Source of the DNA: Sphingomonas citri
Lineage (GTDB): Bacteria; Pseudomonadota; Alphaproteobacteria; Sphingomonadales; Sphingomonadaceae
Assembly: GCF_019429485.1 (NCBI RefSeq)
Contig: NZ_JAHXZN010000001.1
Location: 744,001 to 808,000, forward strand
Direction: 5' to 3'
DNA: 64,000 nucleotides
The notes below the pieces were generated by a model. It searched no databases. It was not told where the DNA came from and saw only the letters and a program-made list of their open reading frames with translations. Numbering within the stretch: the first letter of the stretch is position 1; each line of letters opens with the position of its first letter. Positions 1 through 8,807 of this stretch are shown piece by piece. A program made the position numbers and the translations under genes.

Positions 1-829
1 GGCCGTCGGCCACCCGGATCACCTCGCGGCTGCCGTGCGGCAGCGCCGCGGCGGGACCGATCAGCGCCAGGGCGAACTCGGGTTCGCCGCCTAGCTTCTC
101 GGTCGCGGCGGTCATCAGCGCGCCGATCTGCTGGCCGGTCATGCCCTTCTCGACCCGCGCGTAGGTCCAGCGATAGGCCGCGAGCGTCACCTTGGTGGCG
201 CGCTGCATCAGCGCGATCTCGCCGGCGGTCTTGATCATCCGGCAGCCGCGCACGACCGGGTTGGCACTGACCAGCCGCGCCCCCGGCAGGTTGCGCGCGA
301 CACCGGCATAGACGAAGTAGCGCACGCTCTCCTCGACGCCGATCGGGCGTGCCGCCAGCCCGCGGTCGCGCAGGAAGCCGGCGACCGTCGCGAGCGGGTC
401 TTGGTCTTCCTGCCACACCCGTACCTCGGCCGGCACCGCCAGCGTCTGGCGTACCGACGGTTCCTCGAAGAAGGGCGTGACGACACACGGCTCGCCCTCG
501 ACCGGCAGGATCGCGGCGGTGAGCCGCTCGCTGCGCCCCCAGCGCACGCCGCTGAAGTAGATCAGGCTCGATCCCGGCTCGATCAGCACCGCGCCGATAC
601 CGAGCGCGCGCATCAGCGCCTGCGCCCGCTCCAGCCGCGAGGCGCGCTCGGCGGCGTCGATCGGGCGCGCGTCGGCGGTGAGGTCACGCAGCGCGGCGAG
701 GTCGGGCGCGGCGGCGCGTACCACCGCGGCGGCCGCGTCAGCCGGCACCGCTCCGACTCCGGCGAGCAGCGCGGCACCGCCCGTCAGCACGTCGCGGCGG
801 GCGGGGCGATAAGGGCTTCGCGTCGTCAT
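1..829 (-). CDS. M24-family (Xaa-Pro type) peptidase, partial
   Basis: The gene runs off the left edge, so only the first 276 residues are visible. It begins with a twin-arginine-like export signal (MTTRSPYRPARRDVLTGG, then an Ala/Leu-rich stretch), so the product is probably periplasmic. Residues of about 50-200 look like a creatinase N-terminal domain (GIGAVLIEPGSSLIYFSGVRWG). The segment CRMIKTAGEIALMQRAT is the usual lead-in to the M24 pita-bread catalytic fold. The metal ligands (Asp, Asp, His, Glu, Glu) lie beyond the edge and cannot be checked. Such enzymes cleave X-Pro dipeptide bonds. The ATG at 829 is the natural start because the Tat motif follows at once. The divergent neighbour is the symporter at 903. 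The family is fairly sure; the substrate is unknown. Confidence 0.8.
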   Translation of the reverse strand, partial: MTTRSPYRPARRDVLTGGAALLAGVGAVPADAAAAVVRAAAPDLAALRDLTADARPIDAAERASRLERAQALMRALGIGAVLIEPGSSLIYFSGVRWGRSERLTAAILPVEGEPCVVTPFFEEPSVRQTLAVPAEVRVWQEDQDPLATVAGFLRDRGLAARPIGVEESVRYFVYAGVARNLPGARLVSANPVVRGCRMIKTAGEIALMQRATKVTLAAYRWTYARVEKGMTGQQIGALMTAATEKLGGEPEFALALIGPAAALPHGSREVIRVADG

Positions 830-902
830 GCGCCGGCAGTAGGGCGCTTGACCGAGTGCTCGCAATCCCCTTCCCTCGCGCGCGCATCAACCGGAGCGAC
901 GA

Positions 903-2225
903 ATGGCCAAACGGCTGACCCTCTACATCCTCGTCGGGCTCGCGCTCGGCCTCGTGCTGGGCCTCGTGCTCAACGTGTGGCTCGACGACGGCACGCCCGC
1001 GGGGGCGACACGCGCCACCGAGGTCGCCGGTTATTTCTCGATCGTCACCACGCTTTTCCTACGGCTGATCAAGATGATCATCGCGCCTCTGGTGTTCGCG
1101 ACGCTGGTGTCGGGGATCGCGCAGATGGGCGACACGCGCGCGCTAGGCCGGATCGGCGCGCGCAGCCTCGCCTGGTTCCTCTCGGCCAGCCTATTGTCGC
1201 TCACGCTCGGGCTGATCATGGTCAACCTGCTCCAGCCCGGCGTCGGCGTCGGGCTCGCGCTGCCGGCCGCGGGCGGGACCAGCGGGCTCGAGACCGCGGC
1301 ATTCAACCTCAAGGACTTCTTCACCCATATCGTGCCGTCCTCGATGGTCGACGCGATGGCGAAGAACGAGATCCTGCAGATCGTCGTGATGTCCGTGTTC
1401 GTCGGCGTCGCGATCACCGCGGTGGGCGAGAAGGCGGCGCCCTTGGTGCGCGCGATCGACGCGCTGGTCCATGTCATGCTGCAGGTGACCGACTATGTCA
1501 TGCGCGTCGCGCCGCTGGCGGTGTTCGCCGCCGTCGCCGGCACGCTGACCGAACGCGGGCCCGACGTGATCGGGCAGCTCGCCTACTTCATGGGCAGCTT
1601 CTATCTCACGCTGCTGGTGCTGTGGGCGGCGCTGCTGGGGATCGGCTTCCTCTTCCTGGGACCGCGCATCGGGGCGCTGATCCGCCACGTGCGCGAGCCG
1701 CTGCTGGTGGCCTTCTCCACCGCCTCGTCGGAGGCAGCCTATCCGCGCATGCTTGAGGCACTCGACCGCTTCGGCGTGCCGCCGCGGATCGCCAGCTTCG
1801 TGCTGCCGCTGGGCTATTCGTTCAACCTCGATGGCTCGATGATCTACATGACCTTCGCGTCGCTGTTCATCGCTCAGGCGTACGGCATCGACATGTCGCT
1901 GGGGCAGATGGTGACGATGCTGCTGGTGCTGATGGTGACGAGCAAGGGCATCGCGGGGGTGCCCCGTGCGAGCCTGGTGGTGATCGCGGCGACGCTGCCG
2001 ATGTTCCACCTGCCCGAGGCGGGACTGCTGCTGATCCTCGCGATCGACCATTTCCTCGACATGGGTCGCACCGCCACCAACGTGATCGGCAATGCGGTGG
2101 CGAGCGCGGTGATCGCGAAGTGGGAGGGCGGCTTCGACCCACCCGAGCCGGTCGCGGTCGAATCGGCGCGCGCGCCGGCGGGCGGCGGCCCGGCGCGGCC
2201 GGTAGAGCGATTCGGCGACGTGTGA
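903..2225 (+). CDS. Dicarboxylate/amino acid:cation symporter (DAACS family)
   Basis: This is a 440-residue polytopic inner-membrane carrier of the GltP/DctA family, which imports glutamate, aspartate or C4-dicarboxylates with protons or sodium. The family signatures are all present: a serine-rich loop STASSEAA (272-279), NLDGS (308-312), the GVPRAS re-entrant loop (352-357) and DMGRTATNVIGN (387-398). Length is normal for the family. The C-terminal tail after about residue 412 is Pro/Ala/Arg-rich and probably cytoplasmic. The gene is divergent from the M24 peptidase, with 73 bp between the starts, and its stop lies 6 bp from the stop of the convergent TonB-domain gene. Sequence alone does not separate acidic amino acids from dicarboxylates. 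Confidence 0.92.
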   Translation: MAKRLTLYILVGLALGLVLGLVLNVWLDDGTPAGATRATEVAGYFSIVTTLFLRLIKMIIAPLVFATLVSGIAQMGDTRALGRIGARSLAWFLSASLLSLTLGLIMVNLLQPGVGVGLALPAAGGTSGLETAAFNLKDFFTHIVPSSMVDAMAKNEILQIVVMSVFVGVAITAVGEKAAPLVRAIDALVHVMLQVTDYVMRVAPLAVFAAVAGTLTERGPDVIGQLAYFMGSFYLTLLVLWAALLGIGFLFLGPRIGALIRHVREPLLVAFSTASSEAAYPRMLEALDRFGVPPRIASFVLPLGYSFNLDGSMIYMTFASLFIAQAYGIDMSLGQMVTMLLVLMVTSKGIAGVPRASLVVIAATLPMFHLPEAGLLLILAIDHFLDMGRTATNVIGNAVASAVIAKWEGGFDPPEPVAVESARAPAGGGPARPVERFGDV

Positions 2226-2231
2226 GGGGCG

Positions 2232-3320
2232 TCAGTAGCTCGGTCGCGGCGACCCCGACGGGTCGGGCATATCGTCCGGTCCCATCACGAAACGCACGCG
2301 ATCGACACAGCCGCTGCGGCCGCGGTCGGAGGTAGGCAGCGTGGCGGATTGCATCACCATAATGGCCTGACTGCCGAAGTCGGCAGTCGGCTCGGCCGCG
2401 ATCACGCTGAGGTGTCCGATCTCGCCCCAGGGTGCGACATCGTAACGGATCACCGCCCAGCCCTCGATCATTCGACGACGGTAGGGCTCGGGAAAGGTGA
2501 GCCGCGGCGGCGTCAGGAAATTCGGCCGGGCGGGACAGTCAGGGCCATCCTCGGCGGCGCGCGCCGCCTCAGTAAGCTCGGGCGCGACGAGCTTGGCGGG
2601 GCGGAGCCAGTACGGATATTGGCAGCCGGTGCGCGCACCCCCGGTGAAGCGGCTGGCGCGCGTCGCGCTCATCGCGGCGGCGTCGAGTGCGGGGTTGCCG
2701 GTGCCTTGGATCACCTGCGTGCCACGCGGCCGCCCACGCGCGTCGGTGTCGTACCGGACCATCGTCCAATCGCGCGCACCCGGAGTGGCTTTGATGTGAT
2801 GGAAGTCTGGTAGGGCGCGGAGAAGCGCCTGGGGTCGCGGCAGATCGAGACACGTGCCCGCGAGTCGCACGCGATCCCAACCCTCCTGCGGCATCGTGCC
2901 ATTGTCGGGCGCGAGCGTGTAGGCGATGAGGTCGGCGACCGCCGCCTCGGCGAGCGGAGCGATCCTCGGCGTGTAGGTGATCGCGCAGTTCGTCCGCGTT
3001 GCGCCCGGGGCGAAGCGAGAGGCGGCCAGCGCGGGTGCGAGGTCCGCGCTCGGCGCAACCTCCTTCGCTTCGGGTCGGATCGAAGTCGGGCGGCCGGTCG
3101 GGTCGAGCGCGAACTCCAGCGTCGCAGAGGCGCGAGTCTGCCCCGCGCCCCACAACAGTTCGACGGACGGTTGGCGCAAACCGGTGACGGTGACCAAGAC
3201 ACCGTCGCAGCGGACCTCGCCGGCGCTCCAGCTCAGCAGCTGCCGTTGCACCTCGCGATACGGATAATTAGGTGGAGGTGGAACCTGCGTGTAAGCGGCG
3301 AGCAGCGCGACGAGCATCAT
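2232..3320 (-). CDS. Periplasmic protein with three TonB C-terminal-like repeats
   Basis: The 362-residue product resembles the C-terminal domain of energy-transducer TonB, repeated. I see three units of the form 'beta strand with D/G-R-P, then Ala-rich helix, then R-F/L with G..G, then Cys': about 75-125 (LEFALDPTGRPTS to TNCAITY), 180-240 (VRYDTDARGRPRG to TGCQYPYW) and 290-350 (IRYDVAPWGEIGH to SGCVDRVRF). Each unit ends in a cysteine. The N-terminus is a short hydrophobic stretch (MMLVALLAAYTQV) followed by PPPPN. There is no long TM anchor or Pro-Lys spacer as in true TonB. I chose the ATG at 3320 because GGGAG precedes it and it opens the hydrophobic segment; an in-frame start at 3380 is possible. 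Function is unknown. Confidence 0.7.
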   Translation of the reverse strand: MMLVALLAAYTQVPPPPNYPYREVQRQLLSWSAGEVRCDGVLVTVTGLRQPSVELLWGAGQTRASATLEFALDPTGRPTSIRPEAKEVAPSADLAPALAASRFAPGATRTNCAITYTPRIAPLAEAAVADLIAYTLAPDNGTMPQEGWDRVRLAGTCLDLPRPQALLRALPDFHHIKATPGARDWTMVRYDTDARGRPRGTQVIQGTGNPALDAAAMSATRASRFTGGARTGCQYPYWLRPAKLVAPELTEAARAAEDGPDCPARPNFLTPPRLTFPEPYRRRMIEGWAVIRYDVAPWGEIGHLSVIAAEPTADFGSQAIMVMQSATLPTSDRGRSGCVDRVRFVMGPDDMPDPSGSPRPSY

Positions 3321-3401
3321 CCCAGGTGAGCTCCCAGCATCGTAGCCCGGGACTTTCCTCTTCCGTCGCACGGTTGGCAACGTGAACTTGCTCCGATGCG
3401 G

Positions 3402-4910
3402 TTATCCCACCGCCGCACGCCGCCGGTAGCTCAGCGCCTCGGCGAGATGCGAACGGCGGACCGTCTCGGAGCCGGCCAGATCGGCGATCGTGCGGCTTGT
3501 CCGCAGCACGCGGGTATAGCCGCGCGCGGACAGCCGCAGCGTCGTCGCGGCCTCCACCAGCAGCGCGCGTCCGGCATCGTCGGGCGTCGCGAAGCGATCG
3601 AGCAGGTCGCCGTCGAGCTCGGCGTTGGTGCGCAGCCCCGTGCCCGCGAGCCGCTCGCGTTGCACCTCGCGCGCGGCGGCGACCCGCGCGCCTACGTCGG
3701 CCGAGCCCTCCGCCGCGGGCGGCAGCGCCAGCTCGAGCGCGGTCAGCGCGGCGACCTCGACGTGCAGGTCGATCCGATCGAGCAGCGGGCCCGAGACGCG
3801 CGCCTGATAGTCGAGGCCGCAGCGCGGAGCGCGTCCGCACGACAGCGCGGGGTCGCCGAGATGGCCGCAGCGACACGGATTCATCGCCGCCACCAGCTGC
3901 ACCCGCGCGGGATAGGTCACGTGCGCGTTGGCGCGGGCTATGCTGACGGTGCCGCTCTCGAGCGGCTGGCGCAGCGAGTCGAGCACTGCGCGCTGGAACT
4001 CGGGCAGCTCGTCGAGGAACAGCACGCCGTTGTGCGCCAGGCTCACCTCGCCGGGTCGCACGCGTAGCCCGCCACCGGTCAGCGCCGCGATGCTCGCCGA
4101 ATGATGCGGGGCGCGGAACGGGCGCACGCGCGTCAACGCGCCGCCTGCGAGCGCCCCTGCGACCGACTGGACCATCGACACCTCGAGCGCCTCGGCCGAG
4201 TCGAGCGGGGGCAGGATGCCGGGCAGGCACGCCGCCATGAGCGACTTGCCCGCGCCGGGCGGGCCGACGAACAGCAGGTTATGCGCACCCGCCGCGGCGA
4301 CCTCGAGCGCGCGCTTGGCACTCTCCTGCCCTCGCACCTGGCGAAGATCGGGGCCGTCGCGTCGCTCGATCACGTCGCCCGGGCGCGGCGCGGCGAGCAG
4401 CTGGCGGCCCTTGAGATGGTTGAGCAGCGCGATGAGATCGGGCGCGGCGATCACCTCCACCTGGCCGGCCCAGGCCGCCTCGCTGCCCTGCGCGGCGGGG
4501 CAGATCAGCCCCCTGCCGGCGGCGGCGGCGTGAAGCGCGGCGAGCAGCACGCCCGGCGACGGCGCCAGCCGCCCGTCGAGCCCGAGCTCGCCGACGACGA
4601 CGTAGCGCTCAAGCGGCGCGGCATCGACCAGCCCCATCGCGGCCAGCAGCGCCAGCGCGATCGGCAGGTCGAAGTGCGAGCCCTCCTTGGGGAGATCGGC
4701 GGGCGAGAGATTGACCGCGATGCGCTTGGGCGGGAGCGACAGGCCCATCGCAGCGATCGCGCCGCGCACGCGCTCGCGGCTCTCGCCCACCGCTTTGTCG
4801 GCGAGACCGACGAGGTTGAAGGCGGGTAGCCCGGGGATGAGCTGCACCTGCACCTCGACGGCGCGCGCCTCGAGCCCCAGATACGCCAGCGTGGAGACGA
4901 TCGCGACCAT
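3402..4910 (-). CDS. comM: YifB/ComM family Mg-chelatase-like AAA+ ATPase
   Basis: This 502-residue protein belongs to the YifB/ComM family. In naturally competent bacteria ComM is a hexameric branch-migration helicase that helps integrate transformed single-stranded DNA. The N-terminal ChlI-like domain (about 1-180, with an SPADLPKEG motif) precedes an AAA+ core with Walker A GPPGAGKS (216-223) and Walker B VLFLDELPEF (296-305). A cysteine cluster NPCRCGHLGDP follows near 344, and a Mg-chelatase C-terminal helical domain ends the protein (RVLRTSRTIADLAGS). The frame stays open upstream to 5327, but the family start MVAIVSTLAY falls at 4910. The start faces rpmH across a 189-bp divergent gap. 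Confidence 0.93.
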   Translation of the reverse strand: MVAIVSTLAYLGLEARAVEVQVQLIPGLPAFNLVGLADKAVGESRERVRGAIAAMGLSLPPKRIAVNLSPADLPKEGSHFDLPIALALLAAMGLVDAAPLERYVVVGELGLDGRLAPSPGVLLAALHAAAAGRGLICPAAQGSEAAWAGQVEVIAAPDLIALLNHLKGRQLLAAPRPGDVIERRDGPDLRQVRGQESAKRALEVAAAGAHNLLFVGPPGAGKSLMAACLPGILPPLDSAEALEVSMVQSVAGALAGGALTRVRPFRAPHHSASIAALTGGGLRVRPGEVSLAHNGVLFLDELPEFQRAVLDSLRQPLESGTVSIARANAHVTYPARVQLVAAMNPCRCGHLGDPALSCGRAPRCGLDYQARVSGPLLDRIDLHVEVAALTALELALPPAAEGSADVGARVAAAREVQRERLAGTGLRTNAELDGDLLDRFATPDDAGRALLVEAATTLRLSARGYTRVLRTSRTIADLAGSETVRRSHLAEALSYRRRAAVG

Positions 4911-5099
4911 GAAGCCGAGGCAGACCGCGCCCGGCTCCGGCTTGTCAACGTGACGCACCCTCCCCTGCTGACCCGGCGTGGCCGATCGCGCCGCCCGGCC
5001 CTGCGCGCGTTGACTTTCGCGCGCCGTTCGCTTAGCGGCCCGGATCGTTCGGGCCGTCCGCGTGGCGGCCCTTTGCCATTCGAATTCGGGAAATGACAC
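4911..5099 (+). promoter_or_regulatory. Divergent comM/rpmH promoter region with leader hairpin
   Basis: This 189-bp gap separates comM (left) and rpmH (right). TTGACT at 5010-5015 is a good sigma-70 -35 element for the rpmH operon. With a 17-base spacer it would face a weak TAGCGG -10. A perfect 7-bp stem (CGGCCCG, 5036-5042, with CGGGCCG, 5050-5056, and a 7-nt loop) lies in the putative rpmH leader, 43 bases before the ATG. No other structure is evident. The promoter call is by inspection only. Confidence 0.45.
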
Positions 5100-5234
5100 A
5101 TGAAGCGGACCTTTCAGCCGAGCAATCTGGTGCGCGCCCGCCGTCACGGCTTCCGCGCGCGGATGGCCACGGTCGGCGGCCGGTCGGTGATCCGGGCGCG
5201 TCGCGCGCGCGGCCGCAAGAAGCTGTCGGCGTAA
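5100..5234 (+). CDS. rpmH: 50S ribosomal protein L34
   Basis: This 44-residue, Arg/Lys-rich protein is the canonical bL34 of the large ribosomal subunit. It starts [18 protein letters not shown], followed by RARMAT, and ends with a basic tail ([10 protein letters not shown]). The L34 signature K-R-T-[FY]-Q-P-S is intact. It is the first gene of the classic rpmH-rnpA-yidD-yidC cluster. rnpA starts 29 bp downstream and in fact shares sequence with a longer overlapping frame. Confidence 0.98.
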   Translation: MKRTFQPSNLVRARRHGFRARMATVGGRSVIRARRARGRKKLSA

Positions 5235-5263
5235 TCGAGCGCTCCGCCGGCCCGGAGCCAAGA

Positions 5264-5596
5264 ATGGCTGTGGGCCGGATGACAAAGCGGTCGGACTATC
5301 TGGCCGCCAATGCCGGGCGTCGCGCACCGATGCCCGGCTTCGTGTTGCTGGTGAAGGCGCGCGACGACGGCGACTCCAGCATGCGGCTCGGCATCACCGT
5401 CACCAAGAAGGTCGGCAATGCCGTGGTGCGCAACCGCATCAAGCGGCGCTTCCGCGCGCTGGCGCGGGAGGTCCTGCCGAGCCACGGGACGGCAGGCGCC
5501 GACCATGTGCTGATCGGCCGGCTGGCCGCGAAGGACCGCGACTGGGCGCAGCTCGGCGCCGACCTCACCCGCGCGCTGGCGAAGACACGCAAGTGA
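5264..5596 (+). CDS. rnpA: Ribonuclease P protein component
   Basis: The product is the 110-residue protein subunit of RNase P, which binds the catalytic RNA and helps trim the 5' leader from pre-tRNA. The RNR signature lies in [20 protein letters not shown] (about 43-62), followed by the conserved LAREVLP helix. Length and basic character fit. The frame is open from 5093, through all of rpmH. I chose the ATG at 5264 ([13 protein letters not shown]) because CGGAG sits 7 bases upstream; the ATG at 5279 (MTKRSDYL) is the main alternative. The stop overlaps the GTG start of yidD by 4 bp (GTGA), which suggests translational coupling. Confidence 0.95.
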   Translation: MAVGRMTKRSDYLAANAGRRAPMPGFVLLVKARDDGDSSMRLGITVTKKVGNAVVRNRIKRRFRALAREVLPSHGTAGADHVLIGRLAAKDRDWAQLGADLTRALAKTRK

Positions 5597-5805
5597 TCGC
5601 GCGCGCGCTGATCTGGGTCGCGCGCGCCTGGCAGCTGGGGCCGTCGCTGGTGCTGCCGCCCTCGTGCCGCTTCCAACCATCATGTTCCGCCTATGCAATC
5701 GAGGCGCTTGGCCGCTATGGCGCGGTCAAGGGCGGGTGGCTGGCGGTGCGGCGGATCGCGCGCTGCCATCCCTGGGGCGGGCACGGCCATGATCCGGTGC
5801 CATAA
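5593..5805 (+). CDS. yidD: Membrane protein insertion efficiency factor YidD
   Basis: This is a 70-residue protein with the YidD (DUF37) signature: an amphipathic N-terminus, then [19 protein letters not shown] and [18 protein letters not shown]. The three conserved cysteines (CRF..C and RCHPW) are in place. YidD sits on the inner face of the membrane and aids YidC/Sec insertion. It begins on GTG at 5593, inside the rnpA stop, and ends 18 bp before yidC, so the order is the standard one. The identification is secure. Confidence 0.96.
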   Translation: MIARALIWVARAWQLGPSLVLPPSCRFQPSCSAYAIEALGRYGAVKGGWLAVRRIARCHPWGGHGHDPVP

Positions 5806-5823
5806 GGAAAGCTTGGGACGCCT

Positions 5824-7527
5824 GTGAAGGACGAGAGCAAGAACTTCGTGCTGTTCGCGGTGATCGCCGCGCTCATCCTATTCGGATGGCCGCTGGTGCA
5901 GAACCGCTTCTTCCCGACGGCGAACCCGCCCGCGACCAAGGTCGAGCAGGGCAAGTCGCGCGCGCTGCCGCAGCCGAACGCCGATCCGACCGCCGACTCG
6001 CCCGCCGCACTGCGCGACCGTGCGCAGGTGCTGGCCGAGAGCCCACGCATCCGGATCGAGACGCCCGCGCTCAAGGGCTCGATCAACCTCAAGGGCGCGC
6101 GGATCGATGATCTCGTGCTGACCCGCTACAACGAGACGGTCGCCAAGGACTCGCCTCCGATCCGCCTGTTCTCGCCCGCAGGCACGCAGGACGCCTATTT
6201 CGCCGCCTTCGGCTGGCGCGACGAGGGGCTGCGCCCGCCCGCTGCCGACGCTGTGTGGACCGCCTCCGCGCCGGTGCTCACCCCGGGCACGCCGGTGACG
6301 CTCACCGCCAGCAACGCACAGGGCCAGCGCTTCGCGATCGAGCTGGCAGTCGACAACGACTATCTGTTCACCGTCAAGCAGACCGTCGCCAACGCGGGCC
6401 GCGGCGCGGTGCCGGTCGCGGCCTATGGTCTTGTCAACCGCATCGGCGTGTCCAAGGACCCGGACAGCTGGACGATCCACACCGGACCGATGTCGGTCAA
6501 CAACGGCGCGGCGCATTATAATCCCAACTTCAAGGACCTCGCCTCGGGGCCGGCGCGCTTCACCAGCAACGGCGGCTGGCTCGGCTTCACCGATAAGTAC
6601 TGGCTCGCCGCGATGGTGCCCGACCAGGGCCGCGCCTTCGACGGCCAGTTCCGCGCCGGTCCGAACCAGAGCTACCAGGCCGACTTCACCACCGCGCCGC
6701 AGCTGCTGCCGCCCGGCCGCCAGCTGAGCCAGACCGCCAAGCTGTTCGCCGGCGCGAAGGAAGTGAAGCTGCTCGACCGCTACACCGACACCGGCGCGGT
6801 GACGAAGCTCGACTATGCGATCGACTGGGGCTGGTTCCGCCTCGTCGAGAAGCCGATCTTCTATTATCTCGACCTGCTGTTCCGCCTGATCGGCAATTTC
6901 GGCGTCGCGATCATCATCCTGACGCTGACGATCCGGCTGCTCGTTTTCCCGATCGCGCAGCGCCAGTTCGCCAGCATGGCGGCGATGCGCGCACTCCAGC
7001 CCAAGATGAAGGCGATCCAGGAGCGCTACAAGGACGACAAGCCGCGCCAGCAGCAGGAGATCATGGCGCTGTACAAGGCGGAGAAGGTCAACCCGCTGGC
7101 GGGCTGTCTGCCGACCTTCATCCAGATCCCGATCTTCTACGCGCTGTACAAGGCGCTGCTGCTGACGATCGAGATGCGGCACCAGCCGTTCGCGCTGTGG
7201 ATCAAGGACCTGTCCGCGCCCGATCCGGCGACTATCCTCAACCTGTTCGGCTACATTCCGATCACTTTGCCGCATTTCCTCGCCATCGGCGTGGTGCCGG
7301 TGCTGCTGGGCATCTCGATGTTCTTCCAGTTTCGGCTCAACCCGGCGCCGATGGACGACGCGCAGAAGCAGGTGTTCGCGATCCTGCCATGGGTGCTGAT
7401 GTTCGTGATGGCACCGTTCGCGGTCGGGCTGCAGATCTATTGGATCACCACCAACTGCATCTCCATCGCACAGCAGAAGTGGCTCTACAGCCGGCATCCG
7501 CAGCTCAAGCAGGCGCCGGCCAAGTGA
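5824..7527 (+). CDS. yidC: Membrane protein insertase YidC/Oxa1
   Basis: The 567-residue protein is a full-length Gram-negative YidC, which inserts and folds inner-membrane proteins alone or with SecYEG. A first TM helix near 8-25 is followed by the large periplasmic beta-sandwich (about 60-340). The Oxa1 core then has its helices from about 345 on, with the cytoplasmic helical hairpin ([15 protein letters not shown], near 400) between the second and third. The [21 protein letters not shown] motif that follows is typical. The start is GTG at 5824. The last bases overlap the GTG start of engB by 4 bp. Confidence 0.98.
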   Translation: MKDESKNFVLFAVIAALILFGWPLVQNRFFPTANPPATKVEQGKSRALPQPNADPTADSPAALRDRAQVLAESPRIRIETPALKGSINLKGARIDDLVLTRYNETVAKDSPPIRLFSPAGTQDAYFAAFGWRDEGLRPPAADAVWTASAPVLTPGTPVTLTASNAQGQRFAIELAVDNDYLFTVKQTVANAGRGAVPVAAYGLVNRIGVSKDPDSWTIHTGPMSVNNGAAHYNPNFKDLASGPARFTSNGGWLGFTDKYWLAAMVPDQGRAFDGQFRAGPNQSYQADFTTAPQLLPPGRQLSQTAKLFAGAKEVKLLDRYTDTGAVTKLDYAIDWGWFRLVEKPIFYYLDLLFRLIGNFGVAIIILTLTIRLLVFPIAQRQFASMAAMRALQPKMKAIQERYKDDKPRQQQEIMALYKAEKVNPLAGCLPTFIQIPIFYALYKALLLTIEMRHQPFALWIKDLSAPDPATILNLFGYIPITLPHFLAIGVVPVLLGISMFFQFRLNPAPMDDAQKQVFAILPWVLMFVMAPFAVGLQIYWITTNCISIAQQKWLYSRHPQLKQAPAK

Positions 7528-8174
7528 GCGAGGACGACGCCGCCTTCGACGAGGAGCTGATCGAGGCGGCGCGCAAGCGCTTCGCCGGTCCGGTAGAGTT
7601 CCTGAAGTCGGCGCCCGCGCTCGAATATCTGCCGCCGGCGGAGATGCCCGAGGTGGCGTTCGCCGGGCGCTCGAACGTCGGCAAATCGTCGCTGCTCAAC
7701 GCGTTGGTCGGCCGCAAGGCACTGGCGCGCACCTCGGTCACGCCGGGGCGCACGCAGGAGCTGAACTTCTTCGACGTCGGCGAGCCGGCGGTCTTCCGGC
7801 TGGTCGACATGCCGGGCTACGGCTTCGCCAAGGCGCCCAAGGACGTCGTCAAGAAATGGCGCTTCCTGGTGAACGACTATCTGCGCGGGCGCCAGGCGCT
7901 CAAGCGCGCGCTGGTGCTGATCGACAGCCGCCACGGCATCAAGGAGGTCGACCGCGAGGTGCTCGCGATGCTCGACAAGGCCGCGGTAAGCTACCGCCTG
8001 GTGCTGACCAAGGCGGACAAGGTGAAGGCGACCGACCTCGCCGAGGTGCTGGCGCGTACCGAGGAGGAGGCACGCAAACGCCCGGCGGCGCACCCACAGA
8101 TCCTGCGGACGTCGAGCGAGACCGGGATGGGGATCGCCGAGCTGCGCGCGGCGGTGATCGAGTCGATCGGCTAG
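7524..8174 (+). CDS. engB: Ribosome biogenesis GTPase EngB (YihA/YsxC)
   Basis: This 216-residue GTPase acts in assembly of the large ribosomal subunit. The G motifs are G1 GRSNVGKS (48-55), a G2 threonine in SVTPGRTQ (71-78), G3 DMPG (95-98) and G4 TKAD (162-165). The EngB-specific GYGFAKAPK segment follows G3. The frame is open upstream through yidC, but the GTG at 7524, inside the yidC stop (GTGA), starts a protein of the right length and gives a coupled operon. The cluster from rpmH to engB ends here. Confidence 0.96.
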   Translation: MSEDDAAFDEELIEAARKRFAGPVEFLKSAPALEYLPPAEMPEVAFAGRSNVGKSSLLNALVGRKALARTSVTPGRTQELNFFDVGEPAVFRLVDMPGYGFAKAPKDVVKKWRFLVNDYLRGRQALKRALVLIDSRHGIKEVDREVLAMLDKAAVSYRLVLTKADKVKATDLAEVLARTEEEARKRPAAHPQILRTSSETGMGIAELRAAVIESIG

Positions 8175-8482
8175 GCCGCGGCACTGGGTCGGGACGGACG
8201 ACAGGGTTTAGGCGCGCGGTGCGCGGGGCGGGCGTAGTCGACGCTTCCGATCATCCTTCTCAAGTCCTCTGCGCGAAGGCAGAAAATCCAGACACGCTGA
8301 CCTTTGCGTTAGAGGCGAGACGTCCGCGCGTCTGGATCCCCGCCTTCGCGGGGATGACCGGAGAAGGGGCGCGGCGGCTCGCGCTCAGCCGCAGCAGGAC
8401 GTCCGTTTTCGGTTCCCGCCACCAATTGCTGTCGTTCGCGTCTACGTGACATCCGCGCACGCGCCACCTTTGCTCAACCGCG
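8175..8482. other. Intergenic stretch after engB with one REP-like hairpin
   Basis: This 308-bp stretch lies between the 3' ends of engB and the small minus-strand gene. It contains a short palindromic repeat (8330-8360, listed separately) but no convincing ORF, RNA gene or promoter. I see nothing else in it. Confidence 0.6.
8330..8360. repeat. REP-like palindrome (CCCGCCTTCGCGGGG type)
   Basis: The core GGATCCCCGCC-TTCG-CGGGGATGACC forms a GC stem around a TTCG loop. On the other strand it reads as the GTCATCCCCGCGAAGGCGGGGATCC repeat found widely in proteobacterial intergenic DNA. It may also act as a weak terminator after engB. Confidence 0.65.
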
Positions 8483-8656
8483 TCAGTGCGCCCGCGCGCG
8501 TTCCAGCGCCGCGGCGATCTGGCGCCGCAGCAGTTCGGAGCGGCTCGGCGCGGCGACGGGCGAGCCGAATACCAGCCGCGGCGCCTCGACGAAGACGGGA
8601 GCGCGCGCCGAGAGGTCGGCGGTGCGAAGCGGCGTGGCGAGCGGGTCCAAGGTCAT
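8483..8656 (-). CDS. Hypothetical 57-residue protein
   Basis: This is a small unrecognised ORF. The start at 8656 has GAAGGG eight bases upstream. The frame also opens earlier (8749), but that extension has no ribosome site and weaker composition. The product has no signal peptide or TM helix and ends in a basic helix (RSELLRRQIAAALERARAH), which looks like a real C-terminus. It stands alone between engB and the GST gene, facing both neighbours. No function can be given, and it may be spurious. Confidence 0.45.
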   Translation of the reverse strand: MTLDPLATPLRTADLSARAPVFVEAPRLVFGSPVAAPSRSELLRRQIAAALERARAH

Positions 8657-8807
8657 CGACGTTACCCTTCGGCCGGAATTGGCCGACGGTGACGCTACGA
8701 CGGCCATCGCTGCCGCAGGCTCTACGAGCGCGGTTAACTGCGTGGACACGCCCGGCAGGACGACACGCGCGATTGCCCTCCTTGTCCTGCGCGCCTAACC
8801 AGCGGGG

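Noticed and set aside
5093..5263. N-terminal extension of RnpA overlapping rpmH
   Set aside because: The extension reads through rpmH in another frame and has no RnpA-like sequence; starts at 5264 or 5279 fit the family.
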